Positions 45,310 through 54,936 of a DNA stretch of 64,000 nt are shown one piece after another. The stretch lies in assembly GCF_900107405.1 (NCBI RefSeq), contig NZ_FNPV01000001.1, positions 390,744 through 454,743 on the forward strand, given 5' to 3'. The notes beneath the pieces are model-generated. The model had not been told where the DNA came from. It did not search any database and was given only the letters and a program-made list of their open reading frames with translations. This DNA comes from Tindallia californiensis (GTDB lineage Bacteria > Bacillota > Clostridia > Peptostreptococcales > Tindalliaceae). The position numbers were made by a program, and so were the translations under genes. Position 1 is the first letter of the stretch; each line of letters begins with the position of its first letter.

Positions 45310-46914
45310 TTAGTTTTCGGATAAATAATATCTTTCTAAGACCGCTTCTGCCGATCGAATTCCATCAACCGCTGCTGACATAATCCCTCCCGCAAAGCCA
45401 CACCCTTCACCGCTTGGGTATAATCCTTTAACGTCACTTTCCATTCTTTCATTTCTTTTGATGCGAAGGGGCGATGAACTCCTCGTTTCCACTCCGGTTA
45501 ATAGGGCATCCTTCAATGCAAATCCTTTCATCTTCTGATCCCATTTTTTCAACGCTTCTCTTAACACCTCTGTAACGTAAGGCGGCAAACAGCTTGTCAG
45601 TTCTGTTGGCGTTATTCCAGGTCGATAGGTCGAAAGAACACTTCCCAGTTCCCTCGATGGTCGGGAAGCCAGAAAATCTTCTACTCGCTGAACAGGTGCA
45701 TGGTATTTTTCTCCGCCAAGCTTAAAAGCTTCTTGTTCCCACTTTCGTTGAAATCTCATGCCAGCTAAGGGATCGTCTCCTTCAAAGTCCTTAGGTGTAA
45801 CAGACACCAGTAATGCGCTGTTTGCATTTTTACCTTTTCTTCCATAGGCGCTCATGCCGTTTGTTACCACTGATCCCGCCTCAGAAGCTGATGCAACCAC
45901 CATTCCACCAGGACACATGCAAAAGGTGTATGCACCTCTTCCCATCGGGTGATGCCAGGATAGTCTATAATCTGCTGCTCCTAGTATATGAGCATTTTTA
46001 TCTGTACCATATTGAATCAGATTGATTTGCTTTTGAGGATGTTCAATGCGCACTCCTAAAGAAAACGCTTTTGCTTCCATCGGTACACCGGACTGATAAA
46101 AAGATTCAAACAAGTCTCTGGCACTATGTCCCATAGCCGCAATGACAATTGAGGTTTCAAGATGTCCTTTGTTTTCTATTTCCACTCCTTTTATTTCTCC
46201 TTTTTCTATTTGAAGCTCTGTTACTTTGTGTCCATAAAGAACCTGGCCCCCTTCTCGAATAATTGATTTCCGAATTTCAGCCACTACATTTCTTAATTTA
46301 TCCGTTCCAATATGCGGCTTACTGTCGTACAGAATTTCTTCCGGAGCACCATGTTCCTTAAGTTTTTTAAGAACATATCGACATCTAGGATCCTTGATCC
46401 TTGTCGTTAGTTTTCCATCGGAAAAAGTGCCGGCTCCTCCTTCTCCAAACTGAACATTAGATTCTGGGTTTAGTTTTCCATTTTTCCAAAAATCATAAAC
46501 ATCCTTTACCCGTTGCTCTACTTTTTCTCCCCGCTCCAGCAAGATAGGCCGGTATCCTTTTTCTGCCAAATAAAGGCCACAAAAAAGACCTGCAGGCCCT
46601 GTACCGATAATCACAGGTGGTTTTTCCAACTTTAAGTTCCCTTTGTTTACATTGGCTTCCACTGGCGGCTCTTCTGGCATTAAAGCAATGTTTTTATTGC
46701 GTTTCAAGCGATTCAGTACTGACTTTTCATTTTTCACATGCACATCAATAATATACACAAACATAATGTTTTCTTTTCTTCTTGCATCAACAGAACGCTT
46801 GTATACTCGATAGTCTATGATTTCTTCCGTTTCTAGCTTTAATTGCTCCATAATAGCTTTCATTAAATTTTGTTCTTGCTTGGCAGAAATTTTCAGTTCG
46901 CGAATACGAATCAT
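45310..46914 (-). CDS. Uncharacterised NAD(P)/FAD-dependent dehydrogenase (COG2509-type)
   Basis: 534 residues. An N-terminal alpha/beta part of about 95 residues (with VYKRSVDARRKENI) precedes a FAD-binding domain starting PPVIIGTGPAGLFCGLYLAEKG, followed by QFGEGGAGTFSDGKLTTR, IEHPQKQINLIQYG, FCMCPGGMVVAS and the C-terminal YPSGEGCGFAGGIMSAAVDG. That order is the COG2509 family of unknown substrate. The gene is on the same strand as, and 89 bp before, the selenoprotein candidate, and 33 bp after another flavoprotein gene. Confidence 0.85.
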   Translation of the reverse strand: MIRIRELKISAKQEQNLMKAIMEQLKLETEEIIDYRVYKRSVDARRKENIMFVYIIDVHVKNEKSVLNRLKRNKNIALMPEEPPVEANVNKGNLKLEKPPVIIGTGPAGLFCGLYLAEKGYRPILLERGEKVEQRVKDVYDFWKNGKLNPESNVQFGEGGAGTFSDGKLTTRIKDPRCRYVLKKLKEHGAPEEILYDSKPHIGTDKLRNVVAEIRKSIIREGGQVLYGHKVTELQIEKGEIKGVEIENKGHLETSIVIAAMGHSARDLFESFYQSGVPMEAKAFSLGVRIEHPQKQINLIQYGTDKNAHILGAADYRLSWHHPMGRGAYTFCMCPGGMVVASASEAGSVVTNGMSAYGRKGKNANSALLVSVTPKDFEGDDPLAGMRFQRKWEQEAFKLGGEKYHAPVQRVEDFLASRPSRELGSVLSTYRPGITPTELTSCLPPYVTEVLREALKKWDQKMKGFALKDALLTGVETRSSSPLRIKRNERMESDVKGLYPSGEGCGFAGGIMSAAVDGIRSAEAVLERYYLSEN

Positions 46915-46947
46915 TGATTCACCTCTTTATATTTTCAACAAACACCA

Positions 46948-48186
46948 CTATGCTAACGCCGAACTTCGACCCGCTATGATTCCTGTGCACCATGCCCAAT
47001 GAAGGTTATAGCCGCCACAGTCACCATCTATATCCATCATTTCTCCCGTCAGATAAAGCCCCTTTACGAGCTTAGATTCCAGCGTATCTGTCCTTATTTC
47101 AGTAGTATCTATCCCGCCTGCTGTTACTTGAGCATGCTGCCAGGAAAGCGTTCCCTTCACCGGTATTACCCAGTTTGACAAAAGGTTAATCAACTGTTTT
47201 AGCTGTATGTCCGTTACTTCTGAAACCAAACAGTCGGTTTTTATAATCCCTGATTCTTTTAATATAACCGGAATCATTTTTTTATGTAGCAACCCTACAA
47301 GAGAAAAGTCTGCCGGTTTTTCTTGTGAACTTCTCATTCTCATATAGACTTCCGCACACAATTCATCCCGACTCCACTCAGGAAAAAGAGATATGCTCAC
47401 GTTACAGTTTTCGCCTTTTTCTGACGCCAACCTTCCTAGTTGTAAAGCTGGAGGACCTGATATCCCATATTCTGTAAAAAGGATTTCTCCTTCTTCTCTT
47501 CTCAGTATTTCCTTTTGCTGTGTAATAGAAACAGCACCTTGCCATTTAACGCCATTTAAAGCCTTTAGCCAGGGAGCCTTTAACTTAAGCTGAACGATTG
47601 CTGGCAATGGTTTGATGAGCCGATGACCTAATTGCGTTGCTAGTTGATACCCACTGCCATCAGCCCCAAATTTGCTGCCAGCTTTACCTCCAGTCGCTAA
47701 AATCACCTTGTTTGCTTCTATTGTTTCTTTTATTTCTTTCCCTTCTAGCATCACTCCAAATCCATGTTCTTTTTGGTTAATACAGACTGCTTTCGTTTCT
47801 GTTCTAATCTCTACACCCAATCGTTCCATTTCATATCTAATCACATCTAGAACAGAAGATCCCTGGTCAGAATATGGATATATCTTCCCTTCTTCCTCTA
47901 CTTTATACTTTATTCCCAAATGTGAAAACAGGGATAAAACTTCTTCTAAAGTCACTTTCTTTAACACCGATTCAGCTAATATCAGGTTCTTCCCATGATA
48001 ATAAGGTAGTGATGAGTTCATATTGCTAAAATTACATCGACCATTTCCCGTTGCCAACAGTTTTTTTCCGGCTCTTTTTTCTTTTTCTATCAGCATTACA
48101 TCCGTACCATATCTTGCAGCTTCAATGGCCGCAATCATACCAGAAGCTCCAGCTCCTATAATGACAGTTTGTTTCTTTTGATGCAC
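46948..48186 (-). CDS. HI0933/BaiN-like NAD(P)/FAD-dependent oxidoreductase
   Basis: 412 residues. The FAD-binding start is TVIIGAGASGMIAAIEAAR, followed by KKLLATGNGRCNFSN, LATGGKAGSKFGADGSGYQLA and the C-terminal LTGEMMDIDGDCGGYNLHWAWCTGIIAG, all typical of the COG2081 family. Members are flavin oxidoreductases of uncertain substrate; the BaiN name derives from bile-acid work and need not apply here. It sits with the COG2509-type gene on one transcript. Confidence 0.87.
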   Translation of the reverse strand: MHQKKQTVIIGAGASGMIAAIEAARYGTDVMLIEKEKRAGKKLLATGNGRCNFSNMNSSLPYYHGKNLILAESVLKKVTLEEVLSLFSHLGIKYKVEEEGKIYPYSDQGSSVLDVIRYEMERLGVEIRTETKAVCINQKEHGFGVMLEGKEIKETIEANKVILATGGKAGSKFGADGSGYQLATQLGHRLIKPLPAIVQLKLKAPWLKALNGVKWQGAVSITQQKEILRREEGEILFTEYGISGPPALQLGRLASEKGENCNVSISLFPEWSRDELCAEVYMRMRSSQEKPADFSLVGLLHKKMIPVILKESGIIKTDCLVSEVTDIQLKQLINLLSNWVIPVKGTLSWQHAQVTAGGIDTTEIRTDTLESKLVKGLYLTGEMMDIDGDCGGYNLHWAWCTGIIAGRSSALA

Positions 48187-48354
48187 TTTTCATCTTCCTT
48201 TCCACTATTTTTCATATGCAAATAGTGTTGTATCGTTAAAGCTTCTTGAAATTCATCCTCTTAACAACATCTCTTTATATTTATTATTTCTCTCTGCATC
48301 CATGTTGATTTATTATAGCATACCATTAGCTTATCTTTTTTTTCAACGCTATTA

Positions 48355-48888
48355 TCAGTTGCTATGGCCGGCTTTTTTCGCTCTATCTTCCGGCCTAATA
48401 ATTCTAGCCGGTACACCAACAGCTGTACATCCTTTCGGCACATTTTTTACAACAACAGCATTAGCCCCAATTTTTGATCCTTTTTCCAGTGTAATAGGTC
48501 CAAGTATTTTTGCCCCAGCACCAACGATAACATTGTTCTCTACCGTTGGATGTCTTTTTCCTTTATCTTTTCCTGTGCCACCCAAGGTTACTCCATGAAA
48601 CAAGGTTACATCATCACCAATTTCTGCTGTTTCACCAATGACAATGCCCATTCCATGGTCAATAAAAAGCCTTTTTCCTATTGTTGCACCTGGGTGAATT
48701 TCGATCCCTGTCAAAAATCGTCCTATCGTCGATACGATACGGCCTAACAAGATGAACCGAGAACGGTACAACGCATTAGCAATACGATGCAAGCATATGG
48801 CATGCACTCCTGGATAATTCAGAATCATATCTAATCTGTTTCTTGCTGCCGGATCTCTTTCCCTTACCACATCAAAATAAGATGCCAT
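48355..48888 (-). CDS. cysE: Serine O-acetyltransferase
   Basis: About 177 residues. The short N-terminal part ([25 protein letters not shown]) leads into the left-handed parallel beta-helix: [44 protein letters not shown], then the hexapeptide repeats and [15 protein letters not shown]. It makes O-acetylserine for cysteine synthesis. The ATG at 48888 lies 6 nt after AGGAGG; an ATG at 48894 would abut it. A strong promoter lies upstream. No cysteine synthase gene is adjacent. Confidence 0.95.
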   Translation of the reverse strand: MASYFDVVRERDPAARNRLDMILNYPGVHAICLHRIANALYRSRFILLGRIVSTIGRFLTGIEIHPGATIGKRLFIDHGMGIVIGETAEIGDDVTLFHGVTLGGTGKDKGKRHPTVENNVIVGAGAKILGPITLEKGSKIGANAVVVKNVPKGCTAVGVPARIIRPEDRAKKAGHSN

Positions 48889-48915
48889 GTTCATCCTCCT
48901 TCTAGATCATACTAT

Positions 48916-48935
48916 ACTAATTCACTCGGAATAGT
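48916..48935. promoter_or_regulatory. Imperfect inverted repeat downstream of the cysE -10
   Basis: ACTATTC ... GAATTAGT on the minus strand, arms matching apart from one extra base, within the cysE 5' leader. It could be an operator for a cysteine regulator; the protein is unknown. Confidence 0.35.
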
Positions 48936-48942
48936 AATGTAT

Positions 48943-48971
48943 ATTGTACGCTTTGCAGAATAATATGTCAA
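48943..48971 (-). promoter_or_regulatory. Promoter of cysE
   Basis: TTGACA (48966-48971) and TACAAT (48943-48948) on the minus strand, 17-bp spacer. Confidence 0.8.
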
Positions 48972-49038
48972 CAAAAACAGTCCTTTTCTTTTTCTGAAAT
49001 CATGTCTATAATGGAATATAAGGTTAGGAGGACATACA

Positions 49039-50418
49039 ATGAAAACACATCATAAAAGCCAACGTTTAGGAACTGAAGCGATTTTACCCTTACTGTTTCG
49101 TTTGTCAATCCCCGGTATGGTTTCTATGTCTGTTCAAGCACTATACAATGTGGTAGACAGCCTTTTTGTAGCCAGAGTCAGCGAAAATGCTTTGACGGCA
49201 CTAGCCATTGCTTTTCCTGTTCATATTTTCATCATCGCCTTATCAACAGGAACAGGTATTGGTACTAGTGCCCTTATTTCAAGAATGCTTGGTAAGGACA
49301 ATCGTCAGGGGGCTTTCCTTGTAGCTCAGCATGTCATTACAGCTGGGCTTGTTTACGGAGTTCTATCTGGCTTAGCAGGCATCTTTCTTTCAGAGTCTAT
49401 TGTGTCTATTTTTACAAATGATCCTGAGGTATTGGTTCAAGGCACGCAATATGTCCGCATTCTTCTTTTAGGCTCTGTCTTTCTCTATGTTTCGATTATT
49501 GCCAGTGATATTATGAGAGGCCAGGGAAATACATTTGTACCAATGTTAGCCTTGATGATCGGCGCCATTACAAACATTGTTTTGGATCCCTTTATGATTT
49601 TTGGTATTGGTATTTTTCCTAGATGGGAGGTTCTTGGTGCTGCTTTGGCTACTGTTATTTCTAAAGCCATCAGTTGCTTGTTTATTTTAGTTGTTTTGTA
49701 TGGCGGCAATAATGAAATCAAACCTCGTCTCGAAGGTTTTTCTTTTGATTTTAGCATTTTGGCTGAGGTGTATAAAATCGGGCTTCCAAACATGGTCATG
49801 CAAGTAATGACCTCTTTTATGATCGGCATCCTAAACAGCATTGTTGGTGCTTATTCTGAAGTTGCTATCGCTGTCAATGGGGTATATTTTCGATTGCAAT
49901 CTTTTGCTATTATGCCCGTTTTCGGATTAACTCAAGCTTATATCCCTATTATTGGTTATAATTATGGGGCTGGAAACACAGAGAGAATGAAAAAAACAGT
50001 TCTTTATGCTTTAATGGCAGGATTTCTTATCACAGGTACCGGTTCACTATTATTTCGCTTTTTTCCAGTTCAGCTAATGAGCCTTTTTAATCCTGGTGAA
50101 GAAATGTTGGAAATCGGGGTGCACACTCTCCAAACCATTTCCATCGGCTTATTTGTAGTTGGCCCCGCTATTATTGGCGCTACCACTTTTCAAGCAATCG
50201 GCAAGGGGCTCCCAGCACTGGCCTTATCTTTTTTGCGCCAAATGATTTTATTAATTCCACTAGCATACTTATTTGGCCATTTATGGGGTCTTTATGCTGT
50301 ATGGTATGCATTTCCCGCTTCTGAATTTATCGCTTTTGTTATTATGATTCTATGGTTGGGTAGTAAGCTAAAGAGGGTTTTTAGGGAAATGGAAACGCAG
50401 CAAGCTGCCCCGCTCTAA
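49039..50418 (+). CDS. MATE family efflux transporter
   Basis: 459 residues with about 12 membrane helices. The start LFRLSIPGMVSMSVQALYNVVDSLFVARV, the mid-protein QSFAIMPVFGLTQAYIPIIGYNYGAGN and the internal duplication of the two six-helix halves are typical of MATE (DinF/NorM-like) Na+ or H+ antiporters. It should export drugs or organic cations. RBS is GGTTAGGAGG 8 nt upstream. A TATAAT-like hexamer lies about 30 bp upstream without a good -35. Confidence 0.93.
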   Translation: MKTHHKSQRLGTEAILPLLFRLSIPGMVSMSVQALYNVVDSLFVARVSENALTALAIAFPVHIFIIALSTGTGIGTSALISRMLGKDNRQGAFLVAQHVITAGLVYGVLSGLAGIFLSESIVSIFTNDPEVLVQGTQYVRILLLGSVFLYVSIIASDIMRGQGNTFVPMLALMIGAITNIVLDPFMIFGIGIFPRWEVLGAALATVISKAISCLFILVVLYGGNNEIKPRLEGFSFDFSILAEVYKIGLPNMVMQVMTSFMIGILNSIVGAYSEVAIAVNGVYFRLQSFAIMPVFGLTQAYIPIIGYNYGAGNTERMKKTVLYALMAGFLITGTGSLLFRFFPVQLMSLFNPGEEMLEIGVHTLQTISIGLFVVGPAIIGATTFQAIGKGLPALALSFLRQMILLIPLAYLFGHLWGLYAVWYAFPASEFIAFVIMILWLGSKLKRVFREMETQQAAPL

Positions 50419-50463
50419 TGTACAACGTGTTTTTAATATCACAGAATACTGGAGGTTTATAGG

Positions 50464-51027
50464 ATGGATGAAAGAAAAATAGTATTAAAAGCATCAATAA
50501 AAGGCATGATGAGTATGTTAATAAAATTCGTCTCTCTATTAGTGGTCGTAATGATTGTTTTTTTCAGAGTAAGACAATTCCAGCAATCGATCATGCAGGA
50601 ATACTCTGTTGGTTACATTTCAGCTCTTACACAGATTTTGGATACAGATATGGAAATAATTGAACTGGGAATGCTTCTTATTTCTTACCTTGTCAGTTTA
50701 GCTTTATTAGCCGCTATTATTTATTCTTTATATCACTTGTTTTCCTTGCTTTTTGGACTTTCGTCCATTACTATCATCGATTTTCAACAAGGAAGGATTG
50801 TTCAAAAGTCTCTTCGTTTCCCCTTTTTGCGTATTGAAGACGAAAATAGATTTCATCAACTGATTCAAATTCGAATTGAACAAAATCTTATTGACGGTAT
50901 TTTGCAGGGTGGAACGCTTTACATTGAATACTTAGTAGAAAGCCAACTGGATTCTCAGTTGCGAGTTTTATTGATCCCCTATGTTAAAGATCCTGACAAA
51001 GTCAAACGCAAGCTTCTTTCTTATTAA
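50464..51027 (+). CDS. Hypothetical two-helix membrane protein
   Basis: 187 residues. Two hydrophobic segments (about residues 15-35 and 70-97) flank an extracellular-side loop, and the C-terminal half (from TIIDFQQGRIVQKSLRF) looks like a small beta-rich cytoplasmic domain, perhaps a bacterial PH-like fold. I do not recognise the family. It lies 45 bp after the MATE gene and is likely cotranscribed, followed by a strong terminator. Confidence 0.65.
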   Translation: MDERKIVLKASIKGMMSMLIKFVSLLVVVMIVFFRVRQFQQSIMQEYSVGYISALTQILDTDMEIIELGMLLISYLVSLALLAAIIYSLYHLFSLLFGLSSITIIDFQQGRIVQKSLRFPFLRIEDENRFHQLIQIRIEQNLIDGILQGGTLYIEYLVESQLDSQLRVLLIPYVKDPDKVKRKLLSY

Positions 51028-51063
51028 AAAAATCCGATCTCTTGTACAGAGATCGGATTTTTT
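51026..51063 (+). terminator. Bidirectional intrinsic terminator
   Basis: AATCCGATCTCT and AGAGATCGGATT arms with a 5-nt loop, flanked by A- and T-runs, between convergent genes. Confidence 0.9.
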
Positions 51064-51069
51064 AGCTTA

Positions 51070-53127
51070 TCATACTATCTTTCGAAAATCTTTTTCTGCC
51101 ATTGGCTTATAATAAAAATACCCCTGCACATTTTCGCAACCAAAAAGTTTTAATATGTTGATCTGCTCTATTTCTTCAACACCTTCAGCTGTCACTTTAA
51201 GGTTGAGTTCATGTGCCATATTAATAATCTGCCTAACAATTGCCGCCTCTTTTTTATTTTTTTCCAGCTGACTTATAAAGGCTTTATCTATTTTCAGAAT
51301 ATCCAAGGGCAACGCTCTCAAATAATTTAGTGATGAATAGCCGGTTCCAAAATCATCTAAGGCTACCTTTACTCCTAAATTTCTTATCTTTTCTAACACT
51401 TTCACACTATGATGCATGTTTTCCATCGCAACATTTTCCGTTATTTCGATATGCAGATATTGAGGATCCATTTCATAATAATGTATTAACTTTTCAATCC
51501 ACTCGGAGATATCTTGTCTCTTAAACTGAACGGGAGATATATTAACAGAAACCATTAGAGAGGTTCCTTTACTATCCTTCCAATCTCTCTGGTGTTTTAA
51601 TACCGTTTCCATTACCCATTGTCCTATAGGGAGAATTTGACCAGTCTCTTCTGCAATATCAATAAAATGAAAAGGTGATAGAATCCCTTCTGTCGGGTGG
51701 TTCCATCGAATCAAAGCTTCCGCTCCACAGATTTGAGAGGTAGATAAATCTAATATAGGTTGGTAGTATACCAAAAACTCTTCTCGCTGAATAGCATACC
51801 GAAGGTCTTTTTCTTTTTCCATCCAAGTAGCTACGCGTTCACGAATGTTTTGATCAAAAAACCGGTACTTATTTTTTCCACCTGCTTTTGCCTCATTCAT
51901 TGCAACATCCGCATGTTGAATGAGTGTATCTCTATCATCCCCATCATCTGGATAAACTGCTATTCCTATACTCGCTCCAATAAAAAATTCTGACTCTTCT
52001 ATCGTAAAAGGAGTTTCAAAAGACTTTAATACATCCAACGCTAGCTCCTCTACCTCTATCAAACTATCTATTCTTGGCTTTAAGAGAAAAAATTCATCCC
52101 CTCCGGACCTGGCCACTATTTCTCCGTTATTGGCAATTCCCTCAAAACGACGTGCTACTTGTTTTAACATTTCATCGCCAACCAAATGTCCCCTAGTGTC
52201 ATTTATCCTTTTAAAATCGTCTAAGTCAACAATTAAAAGTGCAAACTGCTTGTTTTTTCTTTGATGGGATAGCAATACTTTTTTTAGATGATCGTAAAAT
52301 AAGGTTCTGTTTCCTAGTTTTGTTAGTTTATCATAAAATGCCATATCATACATTTCCATCATCATTTTTTTCTGACCAGTAACATCCAGATGAGAACCCG
52401 CCATACGTAACACATTGCCATCCTTATCTCTTGCAACTTTTCCTCTGCTTTGAACCCAACGATAGTCTCCTTTTTTTTCTTTCATCCTATACTCACAGTA
52501 ATAATAAGGAACGTTACCTATTGAATGTTGCTCTTCGGCTTTTTTAGCTGTCAGAAAATCATCAGGATGCACCAGAGATTTCCAGCCTTCGTAAGTGTTA
52601 CCAATCTCCTCCTCGTCATAACCAAGCATTTCTTTCGTTCGGCTAAACATCATTGTGCCGGTTTGTTTATTGAAATCCCATATATTTTCATTACTACCTT
52701 CAACAATAAGCCTATATTTTTCTTCTGTTTCAGTCAAAACAATTTGTTGTTTTTTTAGGCTGTTATAATTTTCCTCAAGTTCTGATTCCATCGCAATCAA
52801 TTCTTCGTAAGAGCTTTCCAGTTCTTCATAACTCATTAATAATCGATGCCGAGATTCCTTAAGCTTTTGCATTTGGTTGTATATTAATACAAACAGCAAT
52901 ATGCCTGTAATAAATACATAGAACCACCCTTTATAAGTCTGCATGATTCTATAATGGTGAGGATCTGAAACAAGATATAGCAGTATTTTATCAGAAAGAG
53001 CAATCCAAAATAAACCCACAACCATGTATATGCTTGTAATTTTCCATGGAATTTTCTCAAAGCTGGTTAATTGAAGGTTATTTCGCTCAGCAACTTGCCT
53101 AGCTTTTTCTTTTTCCAGTACTCCCAT
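51070..53127 (-). CDS. Membrane PAS-GGDEF-EAL cyclic-di-GMP signalling protein
   Basis: 685 residues. Two membrane helices (about 28-52 and 68-84) are followed by a coiled coil rich in E and S, a PAS domain with PAC (LVHPDDFLTAKKAEEQH, YRWVQSRGKVARD), a GGDEF domain with intact RSGGDEF, and an EAL domain starting with GAEALIRWNHP and containing DDFGTGYSS and AEGVEE. Both diguanylate cyclase and phosphodiesterase motifs look intact, so it could make or break c-di-GMP according to the PAS signal. No RxxD inhibitory site precedes GGDEF. It is transcribed alone. Confidence 0.93.
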   Translation of the reverse strand: MGVLEKEKARQVAERNNLQLTSFEKIPWKITSIYMVVGLFWIALSDKILLYLVSDPHHYRIMQTYKGWFYVFITGILLFVLIYNQMQKLKESRHRLLMSYEELESSYEELIAMESELEENYNSLKKQQIVLTETEEKYRLIVEGSNENIWDFNKQTGTMMFSRTKEMLGYDEEEIGNTYEGWKSLVHPDDFLTAKKAEEQHSIGNVPYYYCEYRMKEKKGDYRWVQSRGKVARDKDGNVLRMAGSHLDVTGQKKMMMEMYDMAFYDKLTKLGNRTLFYDHLKKVLLSHQRKNKQFALLIVDLDDFKRINDTRGHLVGDEMLKQVARRFEGIANNGEIVARSGGDEFFLLKPRIDSLIEVEELALDVLKSFETPFTIEESEFFIGASIGIAVYPDDGDDRDTLIQHADVAMNEAKAGGKNKYRFFDQNIRERVATWMEKEKDLRYAIQREEFLVYYQPILDLSTSQICGAEALIRWNHPTEGILSPFHFIDIAEETGQILPIGQWVMETVLKHQRDWKDSKGTSLMVSVNISPVQFKRQDISEWIEKLIHYYEMDPQYLHIEITENVAMENMHHSVKVLEKIRNLGVKVALDDFGTGYSSLNYLRALPLDILKIDKAFISQLEKNKKEAAIVRQIINMAHELNLKVTAEGVEEIEQINILKLFGCENVQGYFYYKPMAEKDFRKIV

Positions 53128-53314
53128 ATACCTGCCTCCTCCATGACGATCACCTAAATCTAAAAGTAAGTTCTAATATTTGCTCTATACCCTTCTTACT
53201 ATTTTTGTAACGACTACTTATGATCAAAGTAAGGGCTTTTCATTAAAATACCTTCTCAACTCTTTTTATTTTCTATGGTTTATTTCTCTGCTTAACCATT
53301 CTTTCGGGACAAAA

Positions 53315-53343
53315 GAAAAAACTCCTGCTTTTTGCAGAAGTTT
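53315..53343 (-). terminator. Terminator of the Feo operon
   Basis: On the minus strand AAACTTCTGC and GCAGGAGTTT pair across an AAAAA loop and are followed by TTTC. It overlaps the last codons of the flippase-like gene. Confidence 0.75.
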
Positions 53344-54346
53344 ACCCACTGAATGCCTTAATTCTTCTATTTCTTACTTCTTGAATGTGAAAATAGCCTG
53401 TCATAAAACCGCTTATTAAACAAACCAACCAAAACGTTACTGTCCGAAAAATCAGCGTCAGTACCAGTGCCAGAGAAGGGTCTATGCCAGCAATCGTTAA
53501 CAATACTACCATCGCTCCTTCAAAGGTGCCTACACTTCCAGGCAAAGCAGGTATCATAGCCACCGTATAGGCAATAAAGACAACAGCCGCTGCCACCCAA
53601 AACCGAACCTCTATACCTAAGTCAGTTGTTAGCATAATCATTTTCAAGGGATATAGAAGCCAAATAACACTAGCTAGCATTAATTGTATTGCCATTTCAA
53701 ATTTATTCGTTCTCATCCGAAGCCAATGTCTTTTGGATTCATCCGCTATTTTCCCGATACTCTTTATCCTATCAGCATGTTTCTTCTTAATTATTCTGTA
53801 TGCGCAAGTTCCGATAATACAAATAAAAATAAGGAGTCCGGCATAATAGAATAGGTATTTCCACTGATTTTCGCTAACATTCCACGCCCATTTAGCCGAT
53901 ATATTCGTCCAGAAATGCATCAAATACATGCTCGATAATAGTATGGTGTACCCAAGAAAAACAAGGCCACTAAGACTTTTTTGTATCATTAATAATGAAG
54001 CGGCTTCTTCCCCAGTCCAACGTAAACGTTCCTTAAACCACCACACTTTAACAGCCTCTCCACCGATTTTAACCGATGGTGTGATCGATTCAACAAAACT
54101 TCCAGCCATATTCATTCGAAGCATCTGCTTAATAGTCACTTCACGATAATTTGACCAGGCTAGCCTTTTCCACTGATATGCAATCAGCAGTTGAGTGATG
54201 ATCTGCAAAAAAATCAATAATAAAAGCGTTTTCTTACTGATCCCCTTAAATCCGTCGATCACAGAAGCTATATCCGTCTGCCAGATAAGTAGCAATACCA
54301 ACAGGCTTCCAATGATTGTCACTATTCCCTTTTGAGTCCGACTCAT
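53342..54346 (-). CDS. LPG-synthase-TM/UPF0104-type integral membrane protein (flippase-like)
   Basis: About 334 residues with eight or so membrane helices. The features AGSFVESITPSVKIGGEAVKVWWFKE and IPALPGSVGTFEGAMVVLL are hallmarks of the lysylphosphatidylglycerol synthase membrane-region family, whose relatives flip lipids or act in envelope transport. The ATG at 54346 has GGAGG 8 nt upstream. It overlaps the preceding methyltransferase-like gene by 101 bp in another frame. It is the last gene of the feoA-feoB series; a role in exporting a product of that cluster is only a guess. Confidence 0.85.
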   Translation of the reverse strand: MSRTQKGIVTIIGSLLVLLLIWQTDIASVIDGFKGISKKTLLLLIFLQIITQLLIAYQWKRLAWSNYREVTIKQMLRMNMAGSFVESITPSVKIGGEAVKVWWFKERLRWTGEEAASLLMIQKSLSGLVFLGYTILLSSMYLMHFWTNISAKWAWNVSENQWKYLFYYAGLLIFICIIGTCAYRIIKKKHADRIKSIGKIADESKRHWLRMRTNKFEMAIQLMLASVIWLLYPLKMIMLTTDLGIEVRFWVAAAVVFIAYTVAMIPALPGSVGTFEGAMVVLLTIAGIDPSLALVLTLIFRTVTFWLVCLISGFMTGYFHIQEVRNRRIKAFSG

Positions 54347-54917
54347 ATTCTTTTCCTCCACAAACCACCATACAAGTTCCTTTTATCGTTTTTCGAGGGT
54401 TCAACAAAAGCTTTTTATTGCTAGTTAGCATCTCGTTGCTATACTTTCCATAGGATCGGTCATAAAATTTCTCCATCCATGCACGAGGAAACCTAGCCAA
54501 AATTTTCGTACCCGGGTGTGTGTTTTTCTGGAGATGAGCTAAAACCTCTTCTCTATTTTTCACCTGAAGAGCTATATGAACTACTTGATAATTTTTAGGA
54601 TCAAAACTCTGACCACATCCTACATACACATTAATATCTTTGTTTTTACCCATTCGTTGTAAAAGGTCAGAGGCATGTTGTACAGCCTCTTGATCACAAT
54701 CCAAAACGTCCACCTTAGCTCCTGTTTGGCGATGGATTTCAATCGCCGTAGCCGGGAATGCACCACCTCCAATACAAAGCACACGATCCTGTCGTTTAAT
54801 GCCACCTATTTTTATCTCATCTCTGACAATTTTTTCATAGTAGTATTGAAACAAGGGATAAGAAAAGGTACTGTGAGACAAAGCTATTTCTAACAAGCGA
54901 GTTGCTTGCGGTATCAT
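54246..54917 (-). CDS. Nicotianamine-synthase-like methyltransferase-fold protein
   Basis: 223 residues from the ATG at 54917 (AAAGGAG 7 nt upstream). The order resembles archaeal nicotianamine synthase: FSYPLFQYYYEKIVRDEI, then VLCIGGGAFPATAIEI (compare FIGGGPLPLTGI), VDVLDCDQEAVQHASDLL, VHIALQVKNREEVLAHL, HPGTKILARFPR and TCMVVCGG near the natural family end. Such enzymes join aminobutyryl units of SAM into a metal chelator. Placement after feoB in a Fur-boxed cluster supports a metal role. About 30 extra residues after VVCGG overlap the next gene. A plain methyltransferase is the alternative. Confidence 0.7.
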   Translation of the reverse strand: MIPQATRLLEIALSHSTFSYPLFQYYYEKIVRDEIKIGGIKRQDRVLCIGGGAFPATAIEIHRQTGAKVDVLDCDQEAVQHASDLLQRMGKNKDINVYVGCGQSFDPKNYQVVHIALQVKNREEVLAHLQKNTHPGTKILARFPRAWMEKFYDRSYGKYSNEMLTSNKKLLLNPRKTIKGTCMVVCGGKEYESDSKGNSDNHWKPVGIATYLADGYSFCDRRI

Positions 54918-54936
54918 AGAAAAACTCCTTTCAGAC

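Noticed and set aside
48261..48443. Short minus-strand frame overlapping the 3' end of cysE
   Set aside because: No ribosome site, low-complexity basic sequence, and it overlaps the conserved cysE end in another frame.
53180..53419. Plus-strand frame between the GGDEF/EAL and flippase-like genes
   Set aside because: It runs through the flippase terminator and antisense to its end; no ribosome site.
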